Shown: piece after piece, positions 36,203-46,845 of the stretch | How the letters are laid out: each line of letters begins with the position of its first letter | Position numbering within the stretch: position 1 is the stretch's first letter | Source: Caprimulgus europaeus | Lineage: Eukaryota > Chordata > Aves > Caprimulgiformes > Caprimulgidae | Length of the DNA: 64,000 bases | Assembly: GCA_907165065.1 (NCBI GenBank) | Contig: OU015527.1 | Location: 23,821,686-23,885,685 of the forward strand | Direction: 5' to 3' | Position numbers and translations under genes: made by a program | The notes under the pieces: generated by a model | What the model saw: the letters and a program-made list of their open reading frames with translations, nothing else | Database searches by the model: none | Told to the model about the DNA's origin: nothing

Positions 36203-38386
36203 TGTTAGTGCCCACTAAACAGAACTGATAAATTCACAGAACTTTTGATATCCTCTTGAAGGTAACAGAAAAATACAGGGGTTTCTTTGTAAAGTAATTA
36301 GAATTACTACTGCTATCAAGGCCTTTCTGAGTATAGATAAATGCAGAAGGAGTGGTAACTTGTTTGTGGTGATTTATATGTTACGTATAAAGGTAGCATA
36401 TAAATAGGGAGACTGAAACTGTATCTTCAAGATCTGCTCTTGTTGGCACTGAGATTTTTGTTCAGATAACACTACAAAGTATTTTCCTGGGACGTAAGGA
36501 AGCAAGGAATAATATGGCTACTGTACTCATTACATTTAAATTACCTTTCCAGGCAATGCACAGGTAACTCTTTTCTTCTTCATTTTCCTGCACTTAATAG
36601 CTTTTTTTATTTCATAGATGTCTTGAGTGTTTATTCTGGATAAAAATTCTTGCACAAGTTATTTCTTACAAGAAGTCATTGGAGAAACCCAAAGAACCTA
36701 CGACTTATTCTATGATAACCTGAAGTGAAAGACACTATGATGGAGACAACAGGGGCATTATTGAACTACTTTTGCCTTTAAGGACCACTCTGCCCTTACA
36801 GGCCAGTCTAGGCTTTTTTTTTTTTTTTTTTTCCCCCATTCTCACCTTGGTTTTTAACATAAAACACATATCTCATGGATTTTAAATTGCAAATATGTTA
36901 CATTCTAGATTTCTCTTGAGAGGAAAAAAAGTGTCCCAGAGACAGAAAAAGCAGCCAAAAGCATAGATGACTTTTAAATGTTTCTTTTTCATAGTGGAAT
37001 CCTCAGCCCAGAGTGAAAGACCCCAGTCAAATGCCTTTCTTAGTCAATGCATAGTTAGGAGCTTCAGCATGCTGTTCTAAAACAATTTAGCATTCAGAGC
37101 AGGGAGCTGTCCAGACATTGCAAGTAAGAAATACTGAGTATATGTTCATAATTGCCACCATCTGCATTCATTCTAAGTAATCCACCCTTGAAGATGGGTG
37201 CCAATTCTGCTTCCTTGAAGTGTGAAGCAGATAAATCTGCCCTGTAGAAGAGAAGACCCTCAACAGGAGGGAATTATCTAGACAGAGGTACTTCTGAGCA
37301 TGTGAAAAGGTGTTACTATAGGCATTTGGGAAAGATAAGTAAAACAATGCAGTTGCTTATAGTGTTTACAAGGCTTTATAGTTAGCCATCAGGATCATTG
37401 ACTTGCAGGTATTTCAATTACCACTGTGAGTATCTGAGTCTTTATGATCTGTCCTCAGGTTATTTTCAGTGCTATTATAGAAAGTATAGCAGAATGGAAC
37501 TTGGTTTATCTGTGGGATATTATATTAGTATGTCTTCTTTAGAAGGAAAACAAAATTTAAACAACCGTTAGAATGGTTGACATCTATCAGGTATGGTAAC
37601 CGAAAGACACCACTCTCTCTCTCTGCACAGCTCTGTATGTGGGGAAACAGGGGAAAAGAAAAGAAAAAATGTCCCAAATTAACAATGGAATTCCTTTGAA
37701 GTGAAAACAGAGGTTATAGAGCACTTTTGTTGTGATATACTTTTTTTTCAAACTTTCAAATTTCGTAACTGTATGTTTCAGTAATCATTTTCAGCTGTTA
37801 AAGAGCAAAAAAGACTTTGAACCAAGGATTTGGTCTGTTACGAGACTTTCAGTTCACCTTTTGCATGCTCCATATATTCCATAAGAATATATAATAAATA
37901 ATATTATAGATGTGTCTTTCAGATTGTAAGACTGATAATAATAATGGACAATTATCCTGAGACTGTATTTCCCTAGGACACTTGCTTTCTCATTTCAGTA
38001 CCAGCACCCTTATGTGGTTTTTAGGGGAATCCAGTTTAGCTAATCAGTGTAAACTAGCTGCGTACATTAATACCCTCAGGGAACATTTGAAATGCACATA
38101 GAACTGACTGCCACAGACAAGAAGATAATCTGTTAGACTGGGGAAGCTTTGTTGTAATTTTTCTATCTATATGCACGGATGAGAGAAAGTGGAAGGAATT
38201 AGGTTACTAGATAGTTTTTGACTCTAAGTACAGAAACAGTAAAAAATTTTCATTTCTCATGGCAGTATGGTGGTCTCCACTGTTATCAATGCAATGTGTG
38301 AATAGTCTACAGCCTCTGTCTTTGTCAATGAGATGTATAAATATAATGCGTTAGTGGTAGACTGCATCTAGTACTGTCCGTGATAA
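36203..38386. other. Unique AT-rich DNA, no gene recognised
   Basis: Contains a 19-T run followed by CCCCC at 36814-36837. No coding or TE signal seen. Confidence 0.6.
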
Positions 38387-38873
38387 TGATACCAAAAAAG
38401 CTAGTCTGAAGAAACTGTCTAAGACTTGTTTTGGAGTTTTAGAAAGCAGTCATTCTTTATTAAAGCACTGGACACACCGGGGATTATTCCACCAATTGTG
38501 CATACCAACTTGTCCCTCTACAAAAGCGTTATACTATCAAAACATGCATATTCATTTATTTTCCAATAAATTATTAACATAATCATCACATTCCCAAGAA
38601 CTAATTAATACCTTTAAATGTCCTTTTTACATGCGTACTAGTCATCTTCAGGGGTCGTCTGATGATACATGCTTAGTCCACCTCTTATCCTGTTTACAAC
38701 ACTCTGGCTCCACAAAAATGGTTTATTCTAGCATCACTACCTTATCAAAGATCCGATACTTCAAATCTCCTTATTATCTGTTTTAGACCATGAACTTGCC
38801 TAGGCCTAGCAAATATGTAACTAACTTTCAATGTCACATGTTTTAAGCAGACGGGTATGTTCTTTTGGTATCA
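38387..38873 (-). mobile_element. 3' LTR of a minus-strand class I ERV
   Basis: 487 bp bounded by a perfect 11-bp terminal inverted repeat: TGATACCAAAA at 38387-38397 and TTTTGGTATCA at 38863-38873. An AATAAA signal on the minus strand lies at 38456-38461, about 70 bp from the LTR 3' end, giving a short R-U5. A purine-rich tract precedes it on the minus strand, and Env transmembrane-subunit sequence lies upstream of that. No matching 5' LTR is present to the right, so the provirus is 5'-truncated. Confidence 0.85.
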
Positions 38874-38896
38874 ATCCTCGCTTTTATTTTGAGGAT
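38874..38896 (-). promoter_or_regulatory. Polypurine tract-like sequence of the ERV
   Basis: On the minus strand the sequence just before the LTR is AAAATAAAAGCGAGGAT, rich in purines and directly abutting the LTR TG. This is where plus-strand DNA synthesis would be primed. Confidence 0.5.
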
Positions 38897-38929
38897 TAGT
38901 AGCTATTAAGCTTCAAACCTCATATTAAT

Positions 38930-39280
38930 TTATATTTCCAGCACAGGCTAGAGCAACAATTACAACATTGGATACATACTGCTATGACAAAAATAATTAA
39001 TAGAAAACATCCTTTTAGCCAAGTTCAATTTGGTATTCAATAAGTTAGTTTATGCCAGATTCCTTCAAAACCCCAGGAAGTGTCACTTTTATCAACTGCA
39101 TAAAATATTTTTTTGTTTCCTTATCTCTCCCATATCCATAGAGATTCTGCTACTTTGATCCATATACACACAATAACTGGTGTGTATGATTGGTGAATAC
39201 ACTGCCTTGCTAAGCAAATAATAAATAAAGGGCAATCCTATTTTGCATCGCTATCTGTGACAGGCTAGATACTTAGAATC
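38930..39280 (-). pseudogene. env: ERV Env transmembrane subunit, C-terminal part
   Basis: On the minus strand a cysteine-containing ectodomain segment (about 39160-39270) is followed by a tryptophan-rich pre-membrane stretch (about 39020-39070), a hydrophobic membrane-spanning segment with several cysteines (about 38960-39015) and a short tail. Stops (for example near 39040 and 39255) disrupt the frame. This matches the C-terminal half of a retroviral TM subunit. The N-terminal half lies at 39951-40140, beyond the CR1 insertion. Confidence 0.72.
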
Positions 39281-39950
39281 TTGGAATCATAGAAAGGTTA
39301 GAGTTGGAAGGGACCTTCAAGATCATCTAGTTCCAACCCCCCTGCCATGAGCAGGGACACCTTCCACTAGACCAGGTTGCTCAAAGCCTCATCCTGTCCT
39401 TGAACACTTCTAGGGAGGGGGCATTCGCAACTTCTTGGGCAAGCTGTTCCAGAGTCTCACCACCCTCACAGTAAATAATTTCTTCCTAATATCTAATCTT
39501 CTGGAGAGAGTCCAGCGGAGGGCCACAGAGATGATTAGGGATCTGGAGCATCTGCCTTACTCCTGGGACTCTTCAGCCTGGAGAAGAGAAGATTGAGAGG
39601 GGACCTTATCATTGTCTACAGATATCTGAATTGTGGGAGCCAAATGGATGGGCCAGGGCTCTTTTTGTTGGTGGCTAGTGACAGGACAAGGGGCAGTGGG
39701 CAAAAACTGCAACACCAGAAGTTCCAGACAAACTTATGGAAATTTCTAAACCTCCCCTCTTCCAGTTTAAAGCCATTTCCCCTTGTTCTATCACTACCTG
39801 ACTCTGTAAAAAGTCCCTTCCCAACTTTCTTGTAGGCCCCTTTCAGGTATTGGAAGGCTGCTATAAGATCTCCCCAGAGCCTTCTTTTTTCCAGGCTGAA
39901 CAGCCCCAACTCTCTCAGCCTGTCCTCTTAGGAGAGGTGCTCCAGCCCTT
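39281..39950 (-). mobile_element. CR1 inserted in the ERV env, itself interrupted
   Basis: Minus-strand CR1, 3' end at the left (CATAGAAAGGTTAGAGTTGG), spanning 39281-39499 and 39748-39950. It begins (right end) in the ORF2 C-terminal region ([17 protein letters not shown] near 39900-39950). A plus-strand CR1 fragment at 39500-39747 interrupts it between ATCTAATCT and AAACCTCCCC, which are contiguous in related copies (compare 24901-24935 reverse-complemented). Confidence 0.9.
39500..39747 (+). mobile_element. Short CR1 fragment nested in the minus CR1, both ends truncated
   Basis: Plus-strand CR1 C-terminal coding region (LERVQRRATEMIRDLEHL-like, then [12 protein letters not shown] and [12 protein letters not shown] at 39593-39725). 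It stops before the CR1 3' UTR, so it lacks the normal 3' terminus of a LINE insertion. TCT occurs at both junctions (39497-39499 and 39745-39747). It belongs to a different CR1 subfamily from the host copy. Confidence 0.85.
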
Positions 39951-40230
39951 AATGCTTCAGTTTGCACAGCCTGTATGGCGTCAGTGGTTCTATTCTCAAT
40001 GTTCTCCATCACTGCTGAAATGTCCACTACAGTCTTTTCTAATTCACTTACCCCAAGCCATGGGAGAAACCATCTTGCAAACTGTGAAACTCAGAGGACC
40101 TGTCAGCTATAGCATTCATTATGAACCCTCTTTGTTCATTTAAGGAAAGTTCTTACCCCTCCACCTTTGTGAACATGGCTTGTCAATAATTGTGATGTTA
40201 GGAACTAAAACTCCAAGGGGTATGTAGTTC
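39951..40230 (-). pseudogene. env: ERV Env transmembrane subunit, N-terminal part
   Basis: On the minus strand a hydrophobic segment with tryptophans (about 40040-40080) is followed by a heptad-rich helix, readable as an open stretch ending in AIQAVQTE at the CR1 junction. This fits the fusion-peptide-proximal region and N-terminal heptad repeat of a retroviral TM subunit. The surface subunit is essentially absent: integrase sequence ends only about 100 bp upstream. Stops are present. The remainder of TM continues at 39280 on the far side of the CR1. Confidence 0.68.
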
Positions 40231-40700
40231 CCATTTTATTCCCAGAACTGTACTGATTTGTTGTAAAATTTCTGCTGTTAAATGAGGACCTCTATCTGAT
40301 GACATTCACATTGCTACCCTGAACCTGGATATTTTCTCTTTTAGTAAACACTTAAAAACTTCTTAGTTTTGTTGGTGTGGCAGGGAAAAACTTCTGGCCA
40401 TTCCGAGAAAGTATCAGCCGGTACCAAACGGTATCTATAGGCATTTTGTCTTGGCAGTTCAGAAAAATCTATCTGCCAGTAATCACCAGGAGTGCTTCCC
40501 ATCTTGGTTTTACCTAGTGGGAGTCTTTTTCTGTTTACTGGATTGTTTTTCAAACACACTACATATTTTTCTGTTACCATCTTGACAATCTTAGTCATTC
40601 TGACACTAAGTACCTGTGTCCTCAGACTGTTAATCGTAACCTCTATTCCCCAGTGTGTTTCTGTGTTTTTCTTCAACTATTTTAATCATGAATTGTGGTG
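40231..40700 (-). pseudogene. pol: Class I ERV integrase remnant
   Basis: On the minus strand the open stretch 40341-40676 contains the HWG segment, degraded zinc-binding cysteines (one CLKNNP block), GDYWQIDFSEL with the first core Asp, and DTFSEWPEVFPC. About 40 bp further on, SDRGPHLTAEILQQIS at about 40255-40310 supplies the second core Asp. The core's third catalytic residue (Glu) and the C-terminal DNA-binding domain are missing. Gammaretrovirus-like by the SEWPE and GPHLTAEI phrases. Confidence 0.85.
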
Positions 40701-40747
40701 GAATGATAATTTGACCCTCAGGGGCTATCAACCACCCACCCTCATTT

Positions 40748-41544
40748 TCAGTTGCCTTTAATACTAGGGCCAGTTCTTTTATCTGCTTTACTATAATTTG
40801 GTGCTTCAGATGTCAGTTTTAACTCCTTTACAGGTATTAGAGCCAGGATGCCCTTCTCTGCCACCTCTTTTGTTGTTTCGTCTTCCAACCTGCCACCTGC
40901 TGCAGTATTTCCAAACTGGTGAGCCTTGCAGTGCTCTATTGCTACTTTCTCAGGCTTTTGCTCTGCTTGTCCAGTTTGCTCCATGAGCATGCACCACCCT
41001 AAAAGCATATTTAGAATCAGTCCATACATTTACCTTCTTTCCTTGAGGTATTTCAAGAGCTCTCTGAAGGGTGATTAATTCTGCTTTTTGTGCTGATGTA
41101 CTTACAGGCAATGCTTCAGCTTCAGTTACCTCATTGGTGGTGGTAACAGCATATCCAGCCATCCTCTTCCCCTCAGGAAAAACTTCCACTTGTGTACCAC
41201 TCCAGGTCTGGGTCAGTGAATGGTTCATCCCTGAGATCTGTGCGACTGACATCCTGACATACTTGTTCTATGGTTTGCAAACAGTCAGGCTCTAAGGATT
41301 GCAGGTCTTCAGTCTTGGACTGTAGGAAAACAGCAGGGTTTTTCACAGTGGTTGTCTTAAGTCTCACATTGTCCTGTTGCAGGAAGACAACCTGGTACTT
41401 GAGCATTCTGCGAGGGGATAGCCAACATTGCCCCTTTTTTCTCCAATACTGACATAAGAGGTCATTTGTTGTCCCATTGTGAGTTTTCAGGACTCTTTTA
41501 TCAAGAGAACTGTTGTGGCCACAGCTTGTAGGCATCCCGGCCAT
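40748..41544 (-). pseudogene. pol: Class I ERV RNase H remnant
   Basis: RNase H removes the RNA strand of RNA:DNA hybrids. On the minus strand, 41173-41544 gives the connection domain and DLEWYTSGSFS, where the first catalytic Asp of the WYTDGSS box is Ser. 40950-41252 gives EVTEAEALP, AQKAEL with the catalytic Glu, and the VWTDSKYAFRVVHAHG block with the second Asp. 40748-41029 continues to HCKAHQ and the linker to integrase. Frames overlap through two frameshifts. Clearly gammaretroviral in type. Confidence 0.88.
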
Positions 41545-41689
41545 CTTTTACTCACATCCCACAGGTCTTTTTGTCTTTTGCATTCTGCCAGTCTTTAGGT
41601 CAGCACCCCCAGTGCCAGATGCTGCCTTTCATGCAAAAATAGTTCAAATAGTTTTGGTAGGTCTGGCAGGCCCAATACCAGTGCTAACA

Positions 41690-42075
41690 TTAATGCCTTC
41701 TTGATGTTTTGAAAGGCTGTTGGACATTGTGATTCTCTGATTCTGTCAGGGTGTCATAGAGAGGTCTTACCGTAAGTCCATAGCTGGGAATCCACAGTCG
41801 ACACCAACTGGATTTTCCAAGGAGTTCGCTCTCAGTTCTATGGCATTTCTGGGCTTCTAGTGTCTGGCAGATGGCCTCCTTCTGTTCAGTTCCCAATCTG
41901 TGACTTCCCTGTGAGATCTCAAAGTCTAAAAAAATTACCAATTCTGTTCCAATTTGGGCCTTCGTTTTGGACACCTGGTAGTGTTCTTGGCCGGAAAAGT
42001 TCAATAGGCTGATAGTCATGTTTCTGCTGCATTCACATATTGTAGTATCAGTCTTTCAGGGTTGCTTTTTCTCCA
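41690..42075 (-). pseudogene. pol: Class I ERV RT, damaged YVDD region to connection
   Basis: On the minus strand, 41690-42019 reads TISLLNFSGQE, VSKTKAQIG, IFLDFEISQG, then [18 protein letters not shown], typical of gammaretroviral RT after the catalytic motif. Immediately upstream (about 42025-42065) the sequence reads LILQYVNAAET: the active-site box has lost its Asp-Asp and following residues, apparently by a small deletion. A frameshift separates the two pieces. Confidence 0.83.
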
Positions 42076-42480
42076 AATTTATAACTCTTTGGCTAATTAA
42101 TTTCTGGATATAGTCAGGCTATTTTTTAACCCTTACAGCGATGCTGTCCATGTGAGCTGTATCTTCGCTCCTGTTGTAGAATATTCCCACCCAAAGGCAA
42201 ATAATGCATGATTATTTTTCTCTAGAGGTAGGCAAAAGAAGGCATCCTTAAGGCCTAATACTGTAAGCTCATTGTTGATGTAAGGAAAGGGTTGTAAACA
42301 GTGGATACCTATACACAGTTCTGGTTCTCTCACTTTAAAATACCAACAGCAGAAATGGAATCCCTTCTGAGAAAGACAGAAAGGATGATCAAAAATAAGG
42401 AAGAGCTTTTGCAAGAGGTACTGATACTGCAGCCTGGGAATAAGATGACTTGAGGGAGATAATATAAACATCTACAAAAT
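42076..42480 (-). pseudogene. pol: Class I ERV RT fingers/palm start
   Basis: On the minus strand 42133-42471 includes LTVLGLKDAFFCLPL, where the motif A Asp of VLDLKDAFF is Gly, then FAFGWEY and KIQLTW. Upstream residues (PFPYINNE) fit the RT entry, but the N-terminus is degraded. The LPQG-bearing stretch to its left is lost (about 42076-42132). No gag, protease or 5' LTR is recognised to the right of about 42480, so the provirus is truncated here. Confidence 0.82.
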
Positions 42481-42574
42481 TACAAATAAAATTGACAGGA
42501 TTGCCAAAAAATTACTTGTTCACTTTTTCTTCCAGTGTACATGCACCCAATAAAGGCAATTGGAAGCAGATATA

Positions 42575-42640
42575 TTTAAAAAAAAACCCAAAACAACAAC
42601 AACAACAAAAACCCAAACAACAAAAAAACCCCAAACATAG
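42575..42640. repeat. A/C-rich microsatellite, (AAC)n-like
   Basis: Runs of AAAAAAACCC, five AAC units and more AAACCC phrases at about 42578-42637. Confidence 0.85.
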
Positions 42641-42860
42641 AGGAAAGAGTTCCTTTTGAAGGAGATAGTACCTGTACACCAAAAAAATGATTGTGCATAC
42701 TACATGTTTACATGACTCTCCAGGGAGACTGGACAACTATTAGAAGAGGGATATGTATGGGCTATGAAATACAGAAACTCTCTTTCTATTTGAAAAATCT
42801 CAGAGTAAGAATAGCTCAAGATGGATAGAGTACTTGAGAGGGGAATTATATACGAGGACT

Positions 42861-43879
42861 TGTGGTTGTTTCACCTACAGGTAAGACCATGTAGCCCTAC
42901 ACCCTCTCCATACCCCTCACCTGGTGAGATGGGAAGAAAATCACCACAAAGGGGTCACGGATTAAAATGAGGACAGGAAGGGCTCACTCACCAATTATGA
43001 TCATGGGCAAAATGGACTTTGAGAAGAAAAAAATAAAATTAATTTGTTACCAAACATCAGAGTAGGATAGTGAAACATAACCACATTTTACACCACCTTC
43101 CCCTCAAACTCACCTACCTTTTTCCAGGGCTCAAATTATTTTGCTCCTATTTTCTCTCCATCACAGCAGCACAGGTGGATAGGGAATAAAGGTTGCAGTC
43201 AGTTCATCTGTGCCATTCTTCCTGCCATGTGGTTTTCCCACGGGCTAAAAGACTCCGGGAAAAAAAGTATTGCAATGCAGGCTTCCCATGGAGTCACAGA
43301 CCTCTTCAGGTGCAGCTCCCAGCTCTGGCATTGGGACACCCACAGGCTGGAGAAGGGTCTCTGGTCCAGCACATCTCCTACCCCCACTCTGGGGGTGCCC
43401 TCCCTGGCTCTGGGGATCTTCTTGCATATCAAACAAGTGTTCAAAGTCACAACCGCCCTCAAGCACAGCTTTCTGCACCAATGTGGAGTCCCCCATGGCC
43501 TACATATTAGGTATGCTCAGCCATTGAAAATCTATCAGCTACAGAGGACCTCATTAATTTATCTTCTACTCCATAAGTGTTGAATTGAGAGTCTGAGGTT
43601 CTCTGTCCCCCCTCAAATCCTTCCTCATGGCAAAGATACTCTCCTCTTTGTTTAGGCCAAAGGTCGTATTTTGTTCAGGCCAATGGCTTCTACTCCAGGT
43701 TCTAAACTCATTCTTCTTTTCAAAACAGTCTTTCCCCTCATAAATAAAAAAATATAAATTAATAAAATCGAGGATATGTTTTTCTATTGCTAATTGGCTC
43801 AGCCTGGGCTGGAGGCTGGTCCATCTTGGAGCCAAGGGAACTTTGCACCCTTCGCTTCCTCACACACAAATCCAACACA
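42861..43879 (-). mobile_element. Solo LTR of the subrepeat-bearing clan
   Basis: On the minus strand it starts TGTGTTGGATTTGTGTG at 43879 and ends GTGAAACAACCACA at 42861. It shares the GGGCAAAATGGACTT, AACTGACTGCAACC and CCATGGGAAGCC blocks with the LTR at 49724-50686. The flanks GGACT (42856-42860) and GCACT (43880-43884) match at 4 of 5 positions, consistent with a mutated 5-bp target duplication. No proviral interior is attached. Confidence 0.8.
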
Positions 43880-43884
43880 GCACT

Positions 43885-45449
43885 TTTTTCACTATTTCTG
43901 ATGCAGACATTTATTGTAAGGGCTAGAAATCAGATATTGGTCTAGTAAGACTATATTCTGATCCAGTTTTGTGCTCTTACAAGGTAGAATGGTAGAAAAA
44001 GGAAGGGGCACAATAAACCAGGAAAATTGTAATAAGTATTTTTATCTCATTTGGTTTATAGGGGGACACAAGAACTGAACTAAAAGTGGGAAGAAGCAGT
44101 GTTGTTACAAGCCTTAAAAGTGAGGACAAAAGGTAAGAAATTTCCCGCTAAGAGAAACCAAGATCTGGCAGTAAAAGAGGAATTAACTCAGTAAATGCGG
44201 TATGAAAACAGTATGATTTGACAGCAGCAAGTTTGATGCACTGAAAAAAGAGCAAATGGAGATGCAGAGGATGATTGCAGGAAGTGCTGTATATTACACA
44301 CAAGAGGGAATAATTTGTTGTAAAAGAAGATGGAGACTTTGAGGTGAACTGCTACTAATCATGTTACTTCTTGTTAAGAATTCTGCGTAGAGAAATCTAA
44401 GAGGCACTTCTTGCATTACGACTAGACTATTACACCTGTAATACCATGTATTTAATTCTGGTTTCATAATAGAATTAAGGTCCTGCCTAATGTATGTAAT
44501 ACTTGAATTATGACAAGTAATCAAGATGAAATTATACCTGCAGCTTTCTTTCTGATGAAGAAAATGGAAAATACATAGAGACACTTACTGAAAGAATAAA
44601 ATTGTAAAATGACAGTGATATACTTTGCCTTTGACCTTTCATGTTCTCTGATTTCAGAAGTTTATTCATCAGGATTTCTACTATACAAGGGAAGCTAGAA
44701 ATACTGGAGCGTGTTGGAGAAAAAAATGTTAACAGCCTCAAATGTCTTATTCTGAGTTTATGATATGCTGAGAATTAATACTGTCTCCCCAAAATTATTT
44801 TGGGCTATGAAAATTTTTTTGCTGCAGAAAAACAAATTAATAGGCTCAGATAAGGAGGCTTTGAATGTTCACACGTAGCACAAATAGAGTTTTTCACAGT
44901 TTTACTTTTGACTAACATAGATTTCCAGCTTCTGGGGAAAAAAAAAAGAAGAAAGAAATTTTCATGCTTTAGTATTGGTGACAATTAAAAACTTGACTAC
45001 CAAAACTGAATTTTAATCTTGAATGGCTTCCAAATAGTGTTCCATAATTGATCTTCTGTCTTGGGCTTCTATAGCTACATAACTTTCAAAATGATGGAGA
45101 TCTTGTAATTTATAATTATTTTATAACTACTTGTATAATCATGCTTGTTTAAGAAGCTTTAATACCTCCGTGAAGAACAAACCAGGAAACTGCAGTTTAG
45201 TGTGTATAATTTTGTCTGTCAGTTGTTCCACACATAATTAAAAATAAATTATCTTTTCCTCTGGATCTCTTTATTACCAGGTTCTTGCAGTTTAATGCGA
45301 AGGCCACTAAGTGCTTGTTTTGCTGAAAAAAATAGCCTCAGGAAAGATACATTATTTTTATACTCAAATATTCTTGAAAATGTGAAGATCTTTCTACGGC
45401 AGTTAGTAATCTGCTTTGAGTGTTTAAACCTCTGTAACACCTCGCATCT
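43885..45449. other. Unique AT-rich DNA, no gene recognised
   Basis: Open frames such as 44294-44584 (minus) have no recognisable domain. No TE identified. Confidence 0.6.
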
Positions 45450-45600
45450 GTATGCAAGTCACGCTTGACAAACCTGATAACCGTGTATAATAGAATGACA
45501 AGAGGACAGCAGCAGATATTGTCAGGAAGGTTTTCAAGACTGTCTCCTATAATATCCTCATAGGCAACCTGTTGAAATATATGGTGGATGAGCAGAATTG
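45450..45600 (+). mobile_element. Old CR1 fragment, RT motif A region
   Basis: CAAGTCACGCTTGACAAACC (LTNL region), then GTTTTCAAGACTGTCTCC followed by ATAATATCCTCATAGGCAAC match CR1 RT around motif A with many substitutions. Adjoins a minus-strand CR1, so this is another opposed CR1 pair. Confidence 0.7.
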
Positions 45601-45629
45601 TTTTCACAGTGATTATGTTCAGTGTTTCC

Positions 45630-46845
45630 TCACAGTGTTTTCTGATGTTCAGACAGAACCTCCTGTGTTTCATTTTGTGCCCATTAACTCTTGTCACAGA
45701 ATCACAGAATGCTAGGGATTAGAAGGGACCTCAAAAGATCATCTAGTCCAATCCCCCTGCTGGACCACCTAGATGAGATCACACAGGAAGGCGTCCAGGC
45801 GGGTCTTGAATGTCTCCAGAGAAGGAGACTCCACAACCTCCCTGGGCAGCCTGTTCAGTGCTCTGCTACTCTCACAGTAAAGAAATTTCTTCTGAACTTT
45901 AAGTGGAACCTCCTGTGTTCCATCTTACGCCCATTGCCCCTTGTCCTATCATTGGACACCACTGTGAAGAGCCTGGATCCATCCACCTGACACTCACCCT
46001 TCATATATTTATAAACATTAACGAGGTCACCCCTCAGTCTCCTCTTCTCCAAGCTAAAGAGGCCCAGCTCCCTCAGCCTTTCCCCATAAGGGAGATGCTC
46101 CACTCCCTTCATCATCTTGGTGGCTCTGTGCTGGACTCTCTCAAGCAGTTCCCTATTCTTCTTGAAATCTGGGGCCCAGAACTGGACACAATATTCCAGA
46201 TTGTCCTGTCACTAGGCCCCACTGAAAAGAGCCTGGGTCTGTTCTCCTTGCATCTTCCCTTCAGGTATTTATATAAGTTGATTATATCCTCCCTGAGCTG
46301 CTGATATCCTCTCTTCTCCAGGCTGAACTGTTACAGCTCTCTCAGCCTTTTCTCAGAGTAGAGGTGCTCCAATCCCTCCATCATCTTTGGTGGACTTTTG
46401 CTGGATTCTCTCTAGTATGCCCAAGTCTCTCATACTGGGCACCCCAGACATGGACAAAGTAGATGAAGTGTGGGCTCACCAGTGCTGAGAAGAATCACCT
46501 CCCTTGATCTGCTGGCTACTCATCTCCTAATGCGGTCCGGGACACTGTTAGCTTTTTTCCAGGCTACGCTGCTTGCTTATGGTCAGCTTGTTCACATGGA
46601 CATCTAGGTCTTTTGCTGCCAAACTGATTTCCAGCTGAGTGTTACCCAGCATGTACTAGTGGCTTGAGTTGTTCCTCCTCAGGTGCAGGACTTTGCACTT
46701 CCCATTGTAGAACTTAATAGTATTCCTGTCAGCCCATTTCTCCAGCCTGTTGAGGTTCCTCTGCATGCCAGCATGGCCCTCTGCTATGAGCCTCTCCTCC
46801 CAGTTTGTTGTCACCAGCTGACATGCTGAGGGTGCAGCTAATTGC
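45630..46845 (-). mobile_element. Old CR1, minus strand, split by a younger CR1
   Basis: The outer copy occupies about 45630-45695 (GAACCTCCTGTGTTTCATTT) and 46201-46845 (ACTGAAAAGAGCCTGGGTCT through the region before the FADD box). Its two parts join at CTCTTGTC/CTGTCAC, as in related CR1s. The gap is filled by the CR1 at 45696-46200. Confidence 0.88.
45691..46205 (-). mobile_element. Nested CR1 flanked by TTGTC direct repeats
   Basis: CR1 at 45696-46200, 3' end at the left with the 8-bp-type terminus (CACAGAATCACAGAATG). It encodes the C-terminal ORF2 region (minus open stretch 45855-46115, [22 protein letters not shown]). TTGTC at 45691-45695 and 46201-46205 flanks it, while the outer CR1 would be expected to have it once. 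It is the same subfamily as the insert at 31781-32891 (shared [14 protein letters not shown]). Confidence 0.88.

Noticed and set aside
43193..43583. Several overlapping open frames on both strands
   Set aside because: They fall in GC-rich LTR subrepeats where stops are rare; no conserved protein features.
42480..43879. LTR at 42861-43879 as the 5' LTR of the minus-strand class I ERV
   Set aside because: It belongs to a different LTR clan from the provirus 3' LTR at 38387-38873, has its own near-match target duplication, and no primer binding site lies beside it.
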